Shown: positions 36,114 to 44,111 of the stretch, one piece after another
Layout of the letters: the number at the start of each line of letters is the position of its first letter
How positions within the stretch are numbered: position 1 is the stretch's first letter
Origin: Mycobacteroides immunogenum
Lineage (GTDB): Bacteria; Actinomycetota; Actinomycetes; Mycobacteriales; Mycobacteriaceae
Length of the DNA: 64,000 nt
Reading direction: 5' to 3'
Assembly: GCF_001605725.1 (NCBI RefSeq)
Contig: NZ_CP011530.1
Span: 744,001 to 808,000 of the forward strand
The notes under the pieces: generated by a model
Databases searched by the model: none
Told to the model about the DNA's origin: nothing
The model's input: only the letters and a program-made list of their open reading frames with translations
Position numbers and translations under genes: made by a program

Positions 36114-39100
36114 CGGTCGCCGTGGAGCCGCAGGTAGACCGCGTGCCGATGAGTCGCTCCCAGCAGAACATGTACAACGGTGCGGTGCAGGCCGGCGACC
36201 CGGGGCTGTACCTGATCGGGAAGAGCTTTCGGCTTCATCCGATCGAATTATCCGCATTCCTATCAGCGCTGGAAGCGGCCGTAGCCGCCAATCCTCTACA
36301 GCTGTGCGTGCTGGAGCCCGCGCAGGAGGGTGCCGGACATCCAGAACTGGTACGACGCTTGCAGTTCAGCGACATCGCGACGGTCGCCCCGGATCAGGAT
36401 GATCTGACCGCACGGACCGCGGAGCAACTGGTGATTCTGTGGTCCGATGACCTCACCACGAAACCGCTTGTGCGGTACACCGTGCGTACCGGGCCAGACG
36501 GACAGGTGGTCGGCCTGGATATTCAGGCGCATCACCTGCTGTTCGATGGGGGCGCCATCGGTGTGATCGAGGCCGATCTCGGTCGGCGACTATCGCAACC
36601 GGAAGATGGCGAACCAGCCGGTGTCGGTGAAGGATTGGCCAGGATCGTGGCGGCGCATAGTCGAGAGTCCGCCAAGGCGGCGGAATCACTGCGACGCTTC
36701 GGAGCGGCGATTCAGAGTGAACTCTCCGAGGCGGCCCGGCACCGCGGGTACGGACAAGGTTCTGGCGGCACAACGGTGGGTGCCGCCAAAGGAGTGTTGC
36801 TGGAGACCGTCACGTTATCCGGCAAGGCATTCGACGCGATTGACGCGCTCGCCGAGACCAAACAGATACCCCTGAATATTCTGGTGGCCGCGGCGGCCGT
36901 CGCGGTGGACGCGAGCTTGCGGCAGAGCGCTCAGACGCTGTTGATTCACGCGGTGGACAACAGGTTTGGCGAGCCCGGCCTGGACGTGGCCACCTGTCTG
37001 GTCAACTCCGTCGCACACCCGGTCCGGTTTCCTGTCTTTGCCTCGGTAGAGGATGTTGCGCGATCCCTGGATCGCGAGTATGTGAAGGCTTCCAGGCGAC
37101 GGTGGCTCCGTGAAGAGCAATACCGCCGAATGTATCTGGCGATCAACAGGACTGCGCATGTCGAAGCGCTGACTTTCAACTTCATCCGTGAGACATGCGC
37201 GCCCGCGCTGCGCCCGTATCTCTCGGCTGCGCCCTACGTGACGGATATCGGCCCGGTAGAGGGTATGACCGTGTCCTGCGTCGCGGACGAGGACCGGCGT
37301 ACTCTCACGTTGTCGATCTGGCACCGGAACGATGTGCCGAGCACAAGCGCGCACCCATGGGTTGCCGAGAGGATCGCCGCGGCATTGGGTTCGATGACGG
37401 CCATGTGGCATATGCCGATAGCCATGGCGGTCAATGAGTGGTTCGGGATCGGCCCGGACGGCGCCCGTCGCCGAGGCGATGACCCTGCGGGCCCATCCCC
37501 CGTGGCGGCACGCGCCTGGTTCCTGAACATCGAATCCGTTGCGGCACAATCTCTGCGGGGGCGGCGATTTGTCGAGCCATGGATCGCGTGGCTGATTGCC
37601 GACGATGTCGCCCCCGGCGACATCGTCGTCTGTGTCGATGACGACACCGACAAGACTGTGGACCTGTTGATCGCATGCCACCTCGCCGGCTGCGGCTACA
37701 GCGTGTGCGAAAGCGAGACCGAGCTTGCCGTACGCGCTGATTCGATTGTGGAGCACTCAGCCGGTATCACCGCGCATGTGATCGATGTCGCCGCCACCAC
37801 GCCCGCGGCGCCGGACGCATCGTTACGGGCGAACGTTGCCGAGCGGATGGATCAGGTTACGCGGGACGGTGACCTGGCCGACAAGACGGCGTACATCATG
37901 GCGACCTCGGGATCGACGGGACAACCCAAGCTGGTGCCGGTCTCCCATGGTGCTCTTGCGCTCTTCGCCCACGCTGCCTGCCGCGCGTACGGTTGGCGCC
38001 CGCAGGACCGCATTCTGCAATGCGCCCCGCTGACATCGGATATCAGTGTCGAAGAAATCTTCGCCGCCGCGATATGCGGTGCGGAGGTCGTCCGTTCGGC
38101 GGCAATGAAGTCCGGAGACGTCGGTGCCTTGGTGCGCGATATCCGGGTGCTCCGGCCAACCCTGATCGATCTGCCTACGGCGGTGTGGCATCTGTTGTGC
38201 GAGGACGACGAGACCTTGGCCGCGATCGGTTGCTCCGGTGTGCGCCAGGTGATTGTCGGTGGCGAAGCAATCCGTACCCGCGCTGTGGAACAATGGCTGA
38301 AATGCCCTCATAGCAGCAATATTTCGATCATCTCAAGCTATGGACCCACCGAGACTACGGTGGTGGTCACCCACTTACCCATCACAGCGGGGGACGGCTC
38401 CGACTGGCTCCGTGTGGGTTCGCCGGTGGTACCGAACACGGTTTTTGTCGCCTTCGGCGAAATCGTTATCACGGGTGCCGCGGTCTCGGCTGGCTATCTG
38501 GGCATGCGCAGTGAGAGCTTCGGCGTGGTCAGCACCGGCGGTGGAGCACCGCTGCGGGCCTTCGCGACAGCGGATCGTGTCGTATTCGATGAGGACGGAT
38601 TTCCGTCGTTCGCAGGGCGCCGCGATGCCATTGTGAAGATTGCGGGGAGGCGGATTGACACCGCGGCGATCATCGGGCGCCTAGCCGAAGACCCCGCAGT
38701 GGCCGATGTCGATGTGGCAGAACACAACGGCGCGCTGGCCGTGTGGTTCCAGGCGCGCGAGGGCTCGGACGGCACCGAATCTGCGGCGCGGATCAGACGC
38801 CAGCTGGTAGGCCTGGGTGTTGGCTCCTTCTTCGTTGTCGGTGTGCCGAGCATCCCGCGAAAGCCGAATGGCAAGGTGGACAAAGACGGTCTGCGCACCC
38901 TGCCGCAGTTTGTGGAAGCGGTTCCGGACGCGGCAGGTGCCGACGAGGTGGCGGCTGGGCTCGCCCGGATCTGGAGCGGCCTGCTGGGGCGGCAGATCGG
39001 TGCGGAGTCCTCGCTTCTGGCCGAGGGAGTCGGCTCGCTCGACCTGATCCGAATCCTGCCGGCCACACGCCAGCACCTTGGCCGTGAACTGTCCGTGTTG

Positions 39101-40273
39101 GATCTCATCAGCGCGGACAGCGCCGCATATCTCGCCGCGGCGGGCGCGACAGTGGACGAGCTGGCAGCCCTGGATTTTGCCGCCGATATTGCCGCCGATC
39201 TAGAACGGATGATGAACGCCCGGCCCGCCCCGACGTGGTGCGGCAATGACTCGCAGGTTGTTGATGATGGGCCCATCGTCGTGCTCGGGGCTTCCGGGAT
39301 TGTCGGCACCGGCTTCGCGCGTGCGACGCTGGAACTCAAACGCGAAGGCTCGCTGCGCCCTGAGGTCATCTTGGTCACGAGATCAGAGCTGCCGGACGGT
39401 GGACCTTGGCCGCTGCTCGAGGGCATGAGTGGCGTCAGGATTGCCCGTCTCGGGGCCGAGTTTCATCCTGGGATGCTGGACGAATTGCTGCGGGCATCCG
39501 GTGCCAGCACGCTGGTCAACTGCATAGGGAACACCAATGTGCTGGCCCCCTATCGCGATATTCGAGATGCCAACGTGGAATGGGTATCTGCTGCCGTAGA
39601 TGCCAGCATGACGGCGGGTGCGCGGCTGATCCACATGTCGACCTTCGTGGTCAATGTCGAGGCCGCGGAAGCGCGGGTCACCGATCCGCGTGAGGCCGTG
39701 TACCCGTACGCGGCGTCCAAGGCGCTGGCCGAACTGGTTGTCGCGGCCTCGCCGAGCGAGCTCGACTTCACGCTGGTGCGGCTACCCAGGGTGCTCGGTG
39801 AAGCCGGCCAGTTGGGCGCCGGCGCCGATATTCTGGTGTCGGTCGTTGACGCGTGTATTGCGTTGCAGGCCTACCCTTCCGTCGCGTTGACCGAGGAAGT
39901 GACCACCGGTGTTACCGCGGCCCGGTCCATCCTGGGGATGGCAGCGGGACAGTCAACGCTGGGCCGGGGAGTGACGGTGATGCGCGGTCTGCCCGTCGTC
40001 TACGCCGATTTCCTTCATGGCTTCGGCCTGGAGAAGCTGGGGCTGGAGGAATGGAAACGTCAGCTGGACCGCAGCGACTGGGCTGAACGCAATCCACGCC
40101 GTTGGTCGGTAATCGATGCTTGGGCCGGTTTGGGATTGCGGCTCGGATCGCTCACTTACGCCGACTATCTCGCGAAACACCGGACCCTATCGCTCGATAC
40201 GGCTTCGGTGACCGAGCTGTCCGCGATACCCGCATCAATCCGGGATCTGCTGGTACAGGGACGTTCTCGATGA
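36110..40273 (+). CDS. One-module NRPS, C-A-T-R (Rv0101/ScoA type)
   Basis: 1387 residues. Condensation domain with HHLLFDG at about 141; adenylation domain with ATSGSTGQPKLVPVSH at about 595, SSYGPTETTVVV, RRDAIVKIAGRRID and PRKPNGKVDKDG; carrier domain with GVGSLDL (Ser near 975); and a C-terminal NAD(P)H reductase with GASGIVGTGF at about 1058 and YAASK near 1200. It should acylate one amino acid, probably lysine-like by analogy, with isonitrile acids and release an alcohol or aldehyde. The M. tuberculosis orthologue is about 2500 residues with two modules, so this one makes a smaller product. The A-domain N-terminal part (about 470-590) is poorly conserved. Start overlaps the ACP stop. 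Confidence 0.93.
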   Translation: MTVAVEPQVDRVPMSRSQQNMYNGAVQAGDPGLYLIGKSFRLHPIELSAFLSALEAAVAANPLQLCVLEPAQEGAGHPELVRRLQFSDIATVAPDQDDLTARTAEQLVILWSDDLTTKPLVRYTVRTGPDGQVVGLDIQAHHLLFDGGAIGVIEADLGRRLSQPEDGEPAGVGEGLARIVAAHSRESAKAAESLRRFGAAIQSELSEAARHRGYGQGSGGTTVGAAKGVLLETVTLSGKAFDAIDALAETKQIPLNILVAAAAVAVDASLRQSAQTLLIHAVDNRFGEPGLDVATCLVNSVAHPVRFPVFASVEDVARSLDREYVKASRRRWLREEQYRRMYLAINRTAHVEALTFNFIRETCAPALRPYLSAAPYVTDIGPVEGMTVSCVADEDRRTLTLSIWHRNDVPSTSAHPWVAERIAAALGSMTAMWHMPIAMAVNEWFGIGPDGARRRGDDPAGPSPVAARAWFLNIESVAAQSLRGRRFVEPWIAWLIADDVAPGDIVVCVDDDTDKTVDLLIACHLAGCGYSVCESETELAVRADSIVEHSAGITAHVIDVAATTPAAPDASLRANVAERMDQVTRDGDLADKTAYIMATSGSTGQPKLVPVSHGALALFAHAACRAYGWRPQDRILQCAPLTSDISVEEIFAAAICGAEVVRSAAMKSGDVGALVRDIRVLRPTLIDLPTAVWHLLCEDDETLAAIGCSGVRQVIVGGEAIRTRAVEQWLKCPHSSNISIISSYGPTETTVVVTHLPITAGDGSDWLRVGSPVVPNTVFVAFGEIVITGAAVSAGYLGMRSESFGVVSTGGGAPLRAFATADRVVFDEDGFPSFAGRRDAIVKIAGRRIDTAAIIGRLAEDPAVADVDVAEHNGALAVWFQAREGSDGTESAARIRRQLVGLGVGSFFVVGVPSIPRKPNGKVDKDGLRTLPQFVEAVPDAAGADEVAAGLARIWSGLLGRQIGAESSLLAEGVGSLDLIRILPATRQHLGRELSVLDLISADSAAYLAAAGATVDELAALDFAADIAADLERMMNARPAPTWCGNDSQVVDDGPIVVLGASGIVGTGFARATLELKREGSLRPEVILVTRSELPDGGPWPLLEGMSGVRIARLGAEFHPGMLDELLRASGASTLVNCIGNTNVLAPYRDIRDANVEWVSAAVDASMTAGARLIHMSTFVVNVEAAEARVTDPREAVYPYAASKALAELVVAASPSELDFTLVRLPRVLGEAGQLGAGADILVSVVDACIALQAYPSVALTEEVTTGVTAARSILGMAAGQSTLGRGVTVMRGLPVVYADFLHGFGLEKLGLEEWKRQLDRSDWAERNPRRWSVIDAWAGLGLRLGSLTYADYLAKHRTLSLDTASVTELSAIPASIRDLLVQGRSR

Positions 40274-40290
40274 CCGTCAGACAGCCTAAT

Positions 40291-40297
40291 AAGGAGG
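40291..40297 (+). promoter_or_regulatory. Strong ribosome binding site before PE gene
   Basis: AAGGAGG nine bases before ATG 40307 and only three before GTG 40301; the spacing favours the ATG. Confidence 0.7.
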
Positions 40298-40306
40298 AAA
40301 GTGCCG

Positions 40307-40615
40307 ATGATTCTTAACGTCGTTCCCGAAGGTTTGGCCGCGGCCAGCGCTGCGGTGGAGGCGCTGACCGCACGGCTCGCGGCGGTACAGGCGGCCGCCG
40401 CACCGGTGATCGGTGCGGTGATGCCGCCGGCCGCCGACCCGGTCTCGATCCAGAGTGCGGCACTGTTCAGTGCCCACGGCATCGAGCGCACCGGCGCAGG
40501 CAATGCCGCCGCCTTTGAGCTCGGACGGGCCGGTATCGGGGTTACCGAGGCGGCGACAAGTTACACGGTCGGCGATATGAGCGCGGCCGCAACGTATATG
40601 CCGGGAATCGCGTAG
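40307..40615 (+). CDS. PE-family protein, PE5-like
   Basis: 102 residues, essentially a PE domain without extension. The PE motif is VVPEGLAAASAAVEALTARL (P7-E8), very close to PE5 of the ESX-3 locus. The secretion motif Y-x-x-x-D is visible as YTVGD (86-90). It starts 33 bases after the NRPS stop, with a strong SD, so it is probably in the same transcript. It should pair with the PPE4-like protein at 42554 through helical bundles and be exported by a type VII system. No ESX membrane components are encoded nearby. Confidence 0.92.
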   Translation: MILNVVPEGLAAASAAVEALTARLAAVQAAAAPVIGAVMPPAADPVSIQSAALFSAHGIERTGAGNAAAFELGRAGIGVTEAATSYTVGDMSAAATYMPGIA

Positions 40616-40654
40616 TTCCCGGCACACCCACCACCATCGAAGAAGGGAAATCTC

Positions 40655-40945
40655 ATGAGTTTGCTTGATGCACATATTCCGGCCCTGGTGGCTTCGGAGG
40701 GCACGTTCGGTGCCAAGACCGCGTTGATGCGTTCGACGATTTCGCAGGCGGAGTCGGCGGCGTTGTCGGCCCAGGCGTTCCATGTCGGTGAGTCCTCGGT
40801 GGCCTTCCAGGCCGCCCATGCCCGGTTCGTGGAAGTGGCCGCCAAGGTCAACGCGCTACTCGATATCGCACAGATCAACCTCGGAGATGCCGCGGCCACC
40901 TACGTGGCCGAGGATGTCGCCGCCGCCAGCCGCTACGGCGTCTAG
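40655..40945 (+). CDS. esxG: EsxG-like type VII secretion substrate
   Basis: 96 residues. It starts MSLLDAHIPALVAS and has SAQAFHVGESS and FQAAHARFVE like EsxG (TB9.8, Rv0287). The C-terminal secretion signal Y-x-x-x-D is YVAED (83-87). It should form a four-helix heterodimer with the adjacent EsxH-like protein. Thirty-nine bases after the PE gene, with SD GAAGGGAAA. It is probably a second copy beside the genome's true ESX-3 locus, since none of the ESX-3 core genes are here; that remains to be confirmed outside the window. Confidence 0.93.
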   Translation: MSLLDAHIPALVASEGTFGAKTALMRSTISQAESAALSAQAFHVGESSVAFQAAHARFVEVAAKVNALLDIAQINLGDAAATYVAEDVAAASRYGV

Positions 40946-40969
40946 AAACCAACTTAGGGAGATACACGC

Positions 40970-41260
40970 ATGTCGCAGATCACCTTCAACTACCCCGCGA
41001 TGCTGGCCCACGCCGGTGAGATGAACACCTATGCCGGTGTGCTGACCGCCCTGGGCGCGGACCTGGCCGCCCAGCAGGCCTCCCTGCAGGCCGTCTGGCA
41101 CGGTGATACCTCCATGAGCCAGGCCGCCTGGCAGGCCCAATGGAACACCGCCATGGAAGAACTCATCCGCTCCTACCGCGCCATGGGCTCCACCCACGAA
41201 ACCAACACCCTGTCCATGAACGCCCGCGACATGGCCGAAGGAGCCAAGTGGGGCGCATAG
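40970..41260 (+). CDS. esxH: EsxH-like WXG100 protein, altered zinc site
   Basis: 96 residues, WXG100 motif W43-H-G45. It aligns with EsxH (TB10.4, Rv0288) from [18 protein letters not shown] to the C-terminal AKWGA. Of the four residues reported to bind zinc in M. tuberculosis EsxH (H14, H70, H76, E77), H14, H76 and E77 are kept but position 70 is Arg ([10 protein letters not shown]). The gene follows esxG by 24 bases. Partner of the EsxG-like protein; exported as a heterodimer in the homologous system. Confidence 0.93.
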   Translation: MSQITFNYPAMLAHAGEMNTYAGVLTALGADLAAQQASLQAVWHGDTSMSQAAWQAQWNTAMEELIRSYRAMGSTHETNTLSMNARDMAEGAKWGA

Positions 41261-41318
41261 CCACTCCGGGTGCTCTTATCAAATCTGTTGTGAATAAGTA
41301 ATTTAGGAGGAAACGAAT

Positions 41319-41543
41319 ATGTCCGAGCAGATCTTCGCCATCAGTGGCATGCACTGCAACTCGTGTGTGATGGGCGTGACGGAGGCGCTGACGGCGCTGG
41401 AACCGGTGCGTGAGGTTTCGGTAGACCTGGACCCCAAGGGTGCCTCGACGGTGCGTGTGCTGACCGACAGCATGCTGTCTGTCGAAGAAGTACATGACAC
41501 GCTGGTGCGTGCCGGAGGCGATTTCGCCGTCGCCGCCGGATAG
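41319..41543 (+). CDS. Heavy-metal-associated (CopZ/HMA) protein
   Basis: 74 residues, a single ferredoxin-like HMA domain. The metal motif M-x-C-x-x-C is GMHCNSCVMGV, normally a Cu(I) or Zn(II) site in chaperones and P-type ATPases. It ends FAVAAG. An SD (AGGAGGAAA) precedes ATG 41319. No CopA/CtpV-type ATPase gene is adjacent. It stands at the end of the esx block in the isonitrile lipopeptide region, so a metal-handling role linked to that metabolite is suggested. Cytoplasmic by sequence. Confidence 0.9.
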   Translation: MSEQIFAISGMHCNSCVMGVTEALTALEPVREVSVDLDPKGASTVRVLTDSMLSVEEVHDTLVRAGGDFAVAAG

Positions 41544-41579
41544 TCCAACTGGCGCAGACGAGCCCGAATCGCCGATACC

Positions 41580-42386
41580 TCAGCCGAATTCAACAACGGT
41601 ATGAGGTGCGCGCCACCGGTCAAGGCCGGGGATCGCGTACAGCAATGGAGGGGCCCATCGCAGTATCTTGCCGCGTCCAGCCGGCATCCGTAGTTCATGA
41701 ACGCTGCGGATGCCGGGGATGGCGCGTAGCTCGCCGTACTGGTTCGCGGTGAACGAGAACGGCATTGGCGGCACAACGTAATTTTCGCTGAGCCGCATGC
41801 CGCGCTGTGAATGTGTGCTCAGAAACTTGGGCACGGAGTCAAACACCAGAGTGCCGCCGGGAAAGCGCTGCGCACAAGCAGATATCAGGTCGAACACCTG
41901 ATCGCGCTCCAGGTACTGAAACAGACCCTCGGCAGTGATCAGCACCCCCTCGGAGTCGTCTACCCGATCCATCCAGGAGTAATCCAGAGCGGATTGCGCG
42001 CAGTAATGCAACCGGTCCGATCGGGGGAGTAGCTGCTGCCGTAGCCGCACGATGGGCTCGAGGTCGACGGACAGCCACGTCAGCTCGCCGTTGTCGACAC
42101 GCCAGAAGCTTGTCTGCAGCCCCTCGGCCAATGCCACCACGGTGGCACGCGGACGGCGATCCAGGTAATTCCGGGTGGCCTTGTCGAATATCAAGGCACG
42201 CAAGGCCGTCGCCTGGTGGGTGCGGCCGAAGTGCGCGAAGTCGTAGTCGACGCTGGCGCGCAGCGCGACGGCCACCGGGTCATCGATGATGCCGTTCGGT
42301 CGTGCCGCCTCAGTTGCCCGCTGATGCAAGGTCAGCAGTGCTGTCTCGGATACGCCGTCGAGGTGGCGAACATCGATGACTGACAT
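41580..42386 (-). CDS. LCM-type SAM-dependent methyltransferase
   Basis: 268 residues of the leucine carboxyl methyltransferase/TcmP group (PF04072-like): ATVVALAEGLQTSFWRVD (AdoMet motif region, about 76-93), WLSVDLEPIVRLR, GVLITAEGLFQYLE and LVFDSVPKFLS. It could O-methylate a carboxylate or hydroxyl of a small molecule, perhaps the lipopeptide, but this is only contextual. ATG 42386 fits the normal length; longer starts overlap the PPE promoter. It is convergent with the HMA gene and divergent from the PPE gene, so it is not in the main operon. Confidence 0.83.
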   Translation of the reverse strand: MSVIDVRHLDGVSETALLTLHQRATEAARPNGIIDDPVAVALRASVDYDFAHFGRTHQATALRALIFDKATRNYLDRRPRATVVALAEGLQTSFWRVDNGELTWLSVDLEPIVRLRQQLLPRSDRLHYCAQSALDYSWMDRVDDSEGVLITAEGLFQYLERDQVFDLISACAQRFPGGTLVFDSVPKFLSTHSQRGMRLSENYVVPPMPFSFTANQYGELRAIPGIRSVHELRMPAGRGKILRWAPPLLYAIPGLDRWRAPHTVVEFG

Positions 42387-42474
42387 GAGCCCGACTGTAC
42401 GGGACGGCAACACCAGGTGGGAATTCATGGCGCACAACGAGAAATGTGATTCCGGACGCTGATTCTGATTACCC

Positions 42475-42501
42475 GGGAACTTTTTGATGACCAGACCGAC
42501 T
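42475..42501 (+). promoter_or_regulatory. ECF-sigma-type promoter of PPE gene
   Basis: GGGAAC (42475-42480), 16-base spacer, CGACT (42497-42501), about 52 bases before the PPE start. The extended identity GGGAACTTTTTG and CGACT(A/G)CTCCC with the promoter at 32832 suggests that the same sigma factor drives both units. Confidence 0.7.
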
Positions 42502-42553
42502 ACTCCCACGGAGACGTGAAAAAGTTTGCGTCCATTCGGCAGGGAGGCGGCGC

Positions 42554-43966
42554 GTGACGGCACCGATATGGATGGCGGAGCCTCCGGAGGTGCATTCGGC
42601 GTTGTTGAGTGCCGGTCCCGGCCCGGGTGCTGTGCTGGCCGCTGCCGCACAGTGGCAGGAGATGGGAAGCAACTATGCCAGCACCGCCGTGGAGCTGGCT
42701 CAGGTGCTGGCCGGGGTGCAGGCGAGTAGTTGGCAGGGCCCAAGTGCCGCCGAGTACGTGACGGCCCATCTGCCCTATCTGGCCTGGCTGGAACAGGCCG
42801 CCGCCGAGAGCAGTGTCATTGCTACCCAACATGAAACAACCGCAGCTGCCTATGGAAGCGCACTCGCGGCCATGCCCACGCTCGCTGAGCTGGCCGCCAA
42901 CCACGTCACGCATGGGGTCCTCGTCGGTACGAATTTCTTTGGGATCAACACCATTCCCATCGCGCTCAACGAGGCCGACTATGTCCGCATGTGGGTGCAG
43001 GCAGCTGCGACCATGAGTGCCTATCAGGCGACCGCAGAGGCCACGACATCGGCGATCCCGCCGACCCAGCAGGCCCCCTCGATACTCAGTCCCGGGGGTG
43101 AGGCCAGTAGTGACCAATCGAATCCTCCCCTGGGTTCGCCGGAGCAGATCATGCAGATGCTGCAGGGCTTTCAGCAGTGGTTCGAGAAGATGGGATTCAA
43201 TCCGGCGACGTCAGCGATACTCGCCGTGATCATGCTGTTTCTCTATGACCTGCTGTGGTACCCGTACTACGCGTCGTACCTGTTGCCCTTCCTCATTCCG
43301 GCGCTGAGCGGGCTGAGCGGCCTGGCTGCGCTGATGCATCTGCGGCCGGAGCCCGCGCCGGTATCCGCGCCGGTGGCGCCGGTGGAGAACCGGCCCGTGC
43401 CCCGCTCTCTTTCACACTCACACGCCGGCGCGAATCTTGCTGCGGTGCCGATCTCCATCTCGTCCGTCGTACCGTCGGGAGGTTCCTCGGCGCCCGCGCC
43501 CGCACCCAGCGCACCCGCGCAGGCGGGATCGGCGGCGCCCGCGCCATCAGCGGGAATCAGCTATGCGATACCGGGTTTGGTGCCGCCGGCAGTGAGCTTC
43601 GGCCCCAGGAGCACGGACAAATCCTCCGAGCCCGCTGTCGACACCGTTGATGCCGCCGCCGCGTTGAGCGCTGCGGTGGTGGCGCAGGCCCGGCGCAGAT
43701 CGCGTGCCAAGAACAAGGCCAGGGCGGGCGGTCGGCGTCACGAGTACTTAGAAGAAACCAGCAAGATGGATCTAGCGCCCACCGCTGAGGTTCCGCAGCA
43801 TGTCGCGACCAGCCGGGGCGCAGGTTCTCTCGGGTTCGCGGGCACTGCCTCGGCCAGAGCCGACGCCCGGGCGGCCGGAACGGTCAGGCTTTCTTCCGAT
43901 GACAGCAGGCAGGTTGTTCCCATGCTGCCGAGCACCTGGGAGGCCGAGAGAGCTGACGAGTCTTAG
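42554..43966 (+). CDS. PPE-family protein, PPE4-like
   Basis: 470 residues from GTG 42554 (SD AGGGAGG). The PPE motif is at 10-12 in IWMAEPPEVHS; W-x-G at 60-62 (SSWQGPSA); and the domain continues FFGINTIPIALNEADYVRMW, as in PPE4 of ESX-3. After the PPE domain of about 180 residues comes a hydrophobic segment (about 215-260, AVIMLFLYDLLWYPYYASY) and a Pro/Ala/Ser-rich tail. The natural partner is the PE5-like protein 2 kb upstream. Exported or membrane-associated by the ESX pathway. M. tuberculosis also has a PPE gene (PPE1, Rv0096) next to this cluster. Confidence 0.92.
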   Translation: MTAPIWMAEPPEVHSALLSAGPGPGAVLAAAAQWQEMGSNYASTAVELAQVLAGVQASSWQGPSAAEYVTAHLPYLAWLEQAAAESSVIATQHETTAAAYGSALAAMPTLAELAANHVTHGVLVGTNFFGINTIPIALNEADYVRMWVQAAATMSAYQATAEATTSAIPPTQQAPSILSPGGEASSDQSNPPLGSPEQIMQMLQGFQQWFEKMGFNPATSAILAVIMLFLYDLLWYPYYASYLLPFLIPALSGLSGLAALMHLRPEPAPVSAPVAPVENRPVPRSLSHSHAGANLAAVPISISSVVPSGGSSAPAPAPSAPAQAGSAAPAPSAGISYAIPGLVPPAVSFGPRSTDKSSEPAVDTVDAAAALSAAVVAQARRRSRAKNKARAGGRRHEYLEETSKMDLAPTAEVPQHVATSRGAGSLGFAGTASARADARAAGTVRLSSDDSRQVVPMLPSTWEAERADES

Positions 43967-44111
43967 GTCAACTACCTGCGTATATAAGTAAATCTTAGAA
44001 GCTGCTCCCGGATTGGCCTCTACTCGGGGTCCTCTTCGCGCCGAACAATCGAAGACAGCACCGCAAGCAACAGCGACGGTGTTCTTGGATTTCGCAGAGA
44101 AGGGCGCAACG

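Noticed and set aside
36815..37756. 313-codon minus-strand frame within the NRPS gene
   Set aside because: No start signal, no domains, Arg/His-rich composition typical of antisense frames; the NRPS frame carries all motifs.
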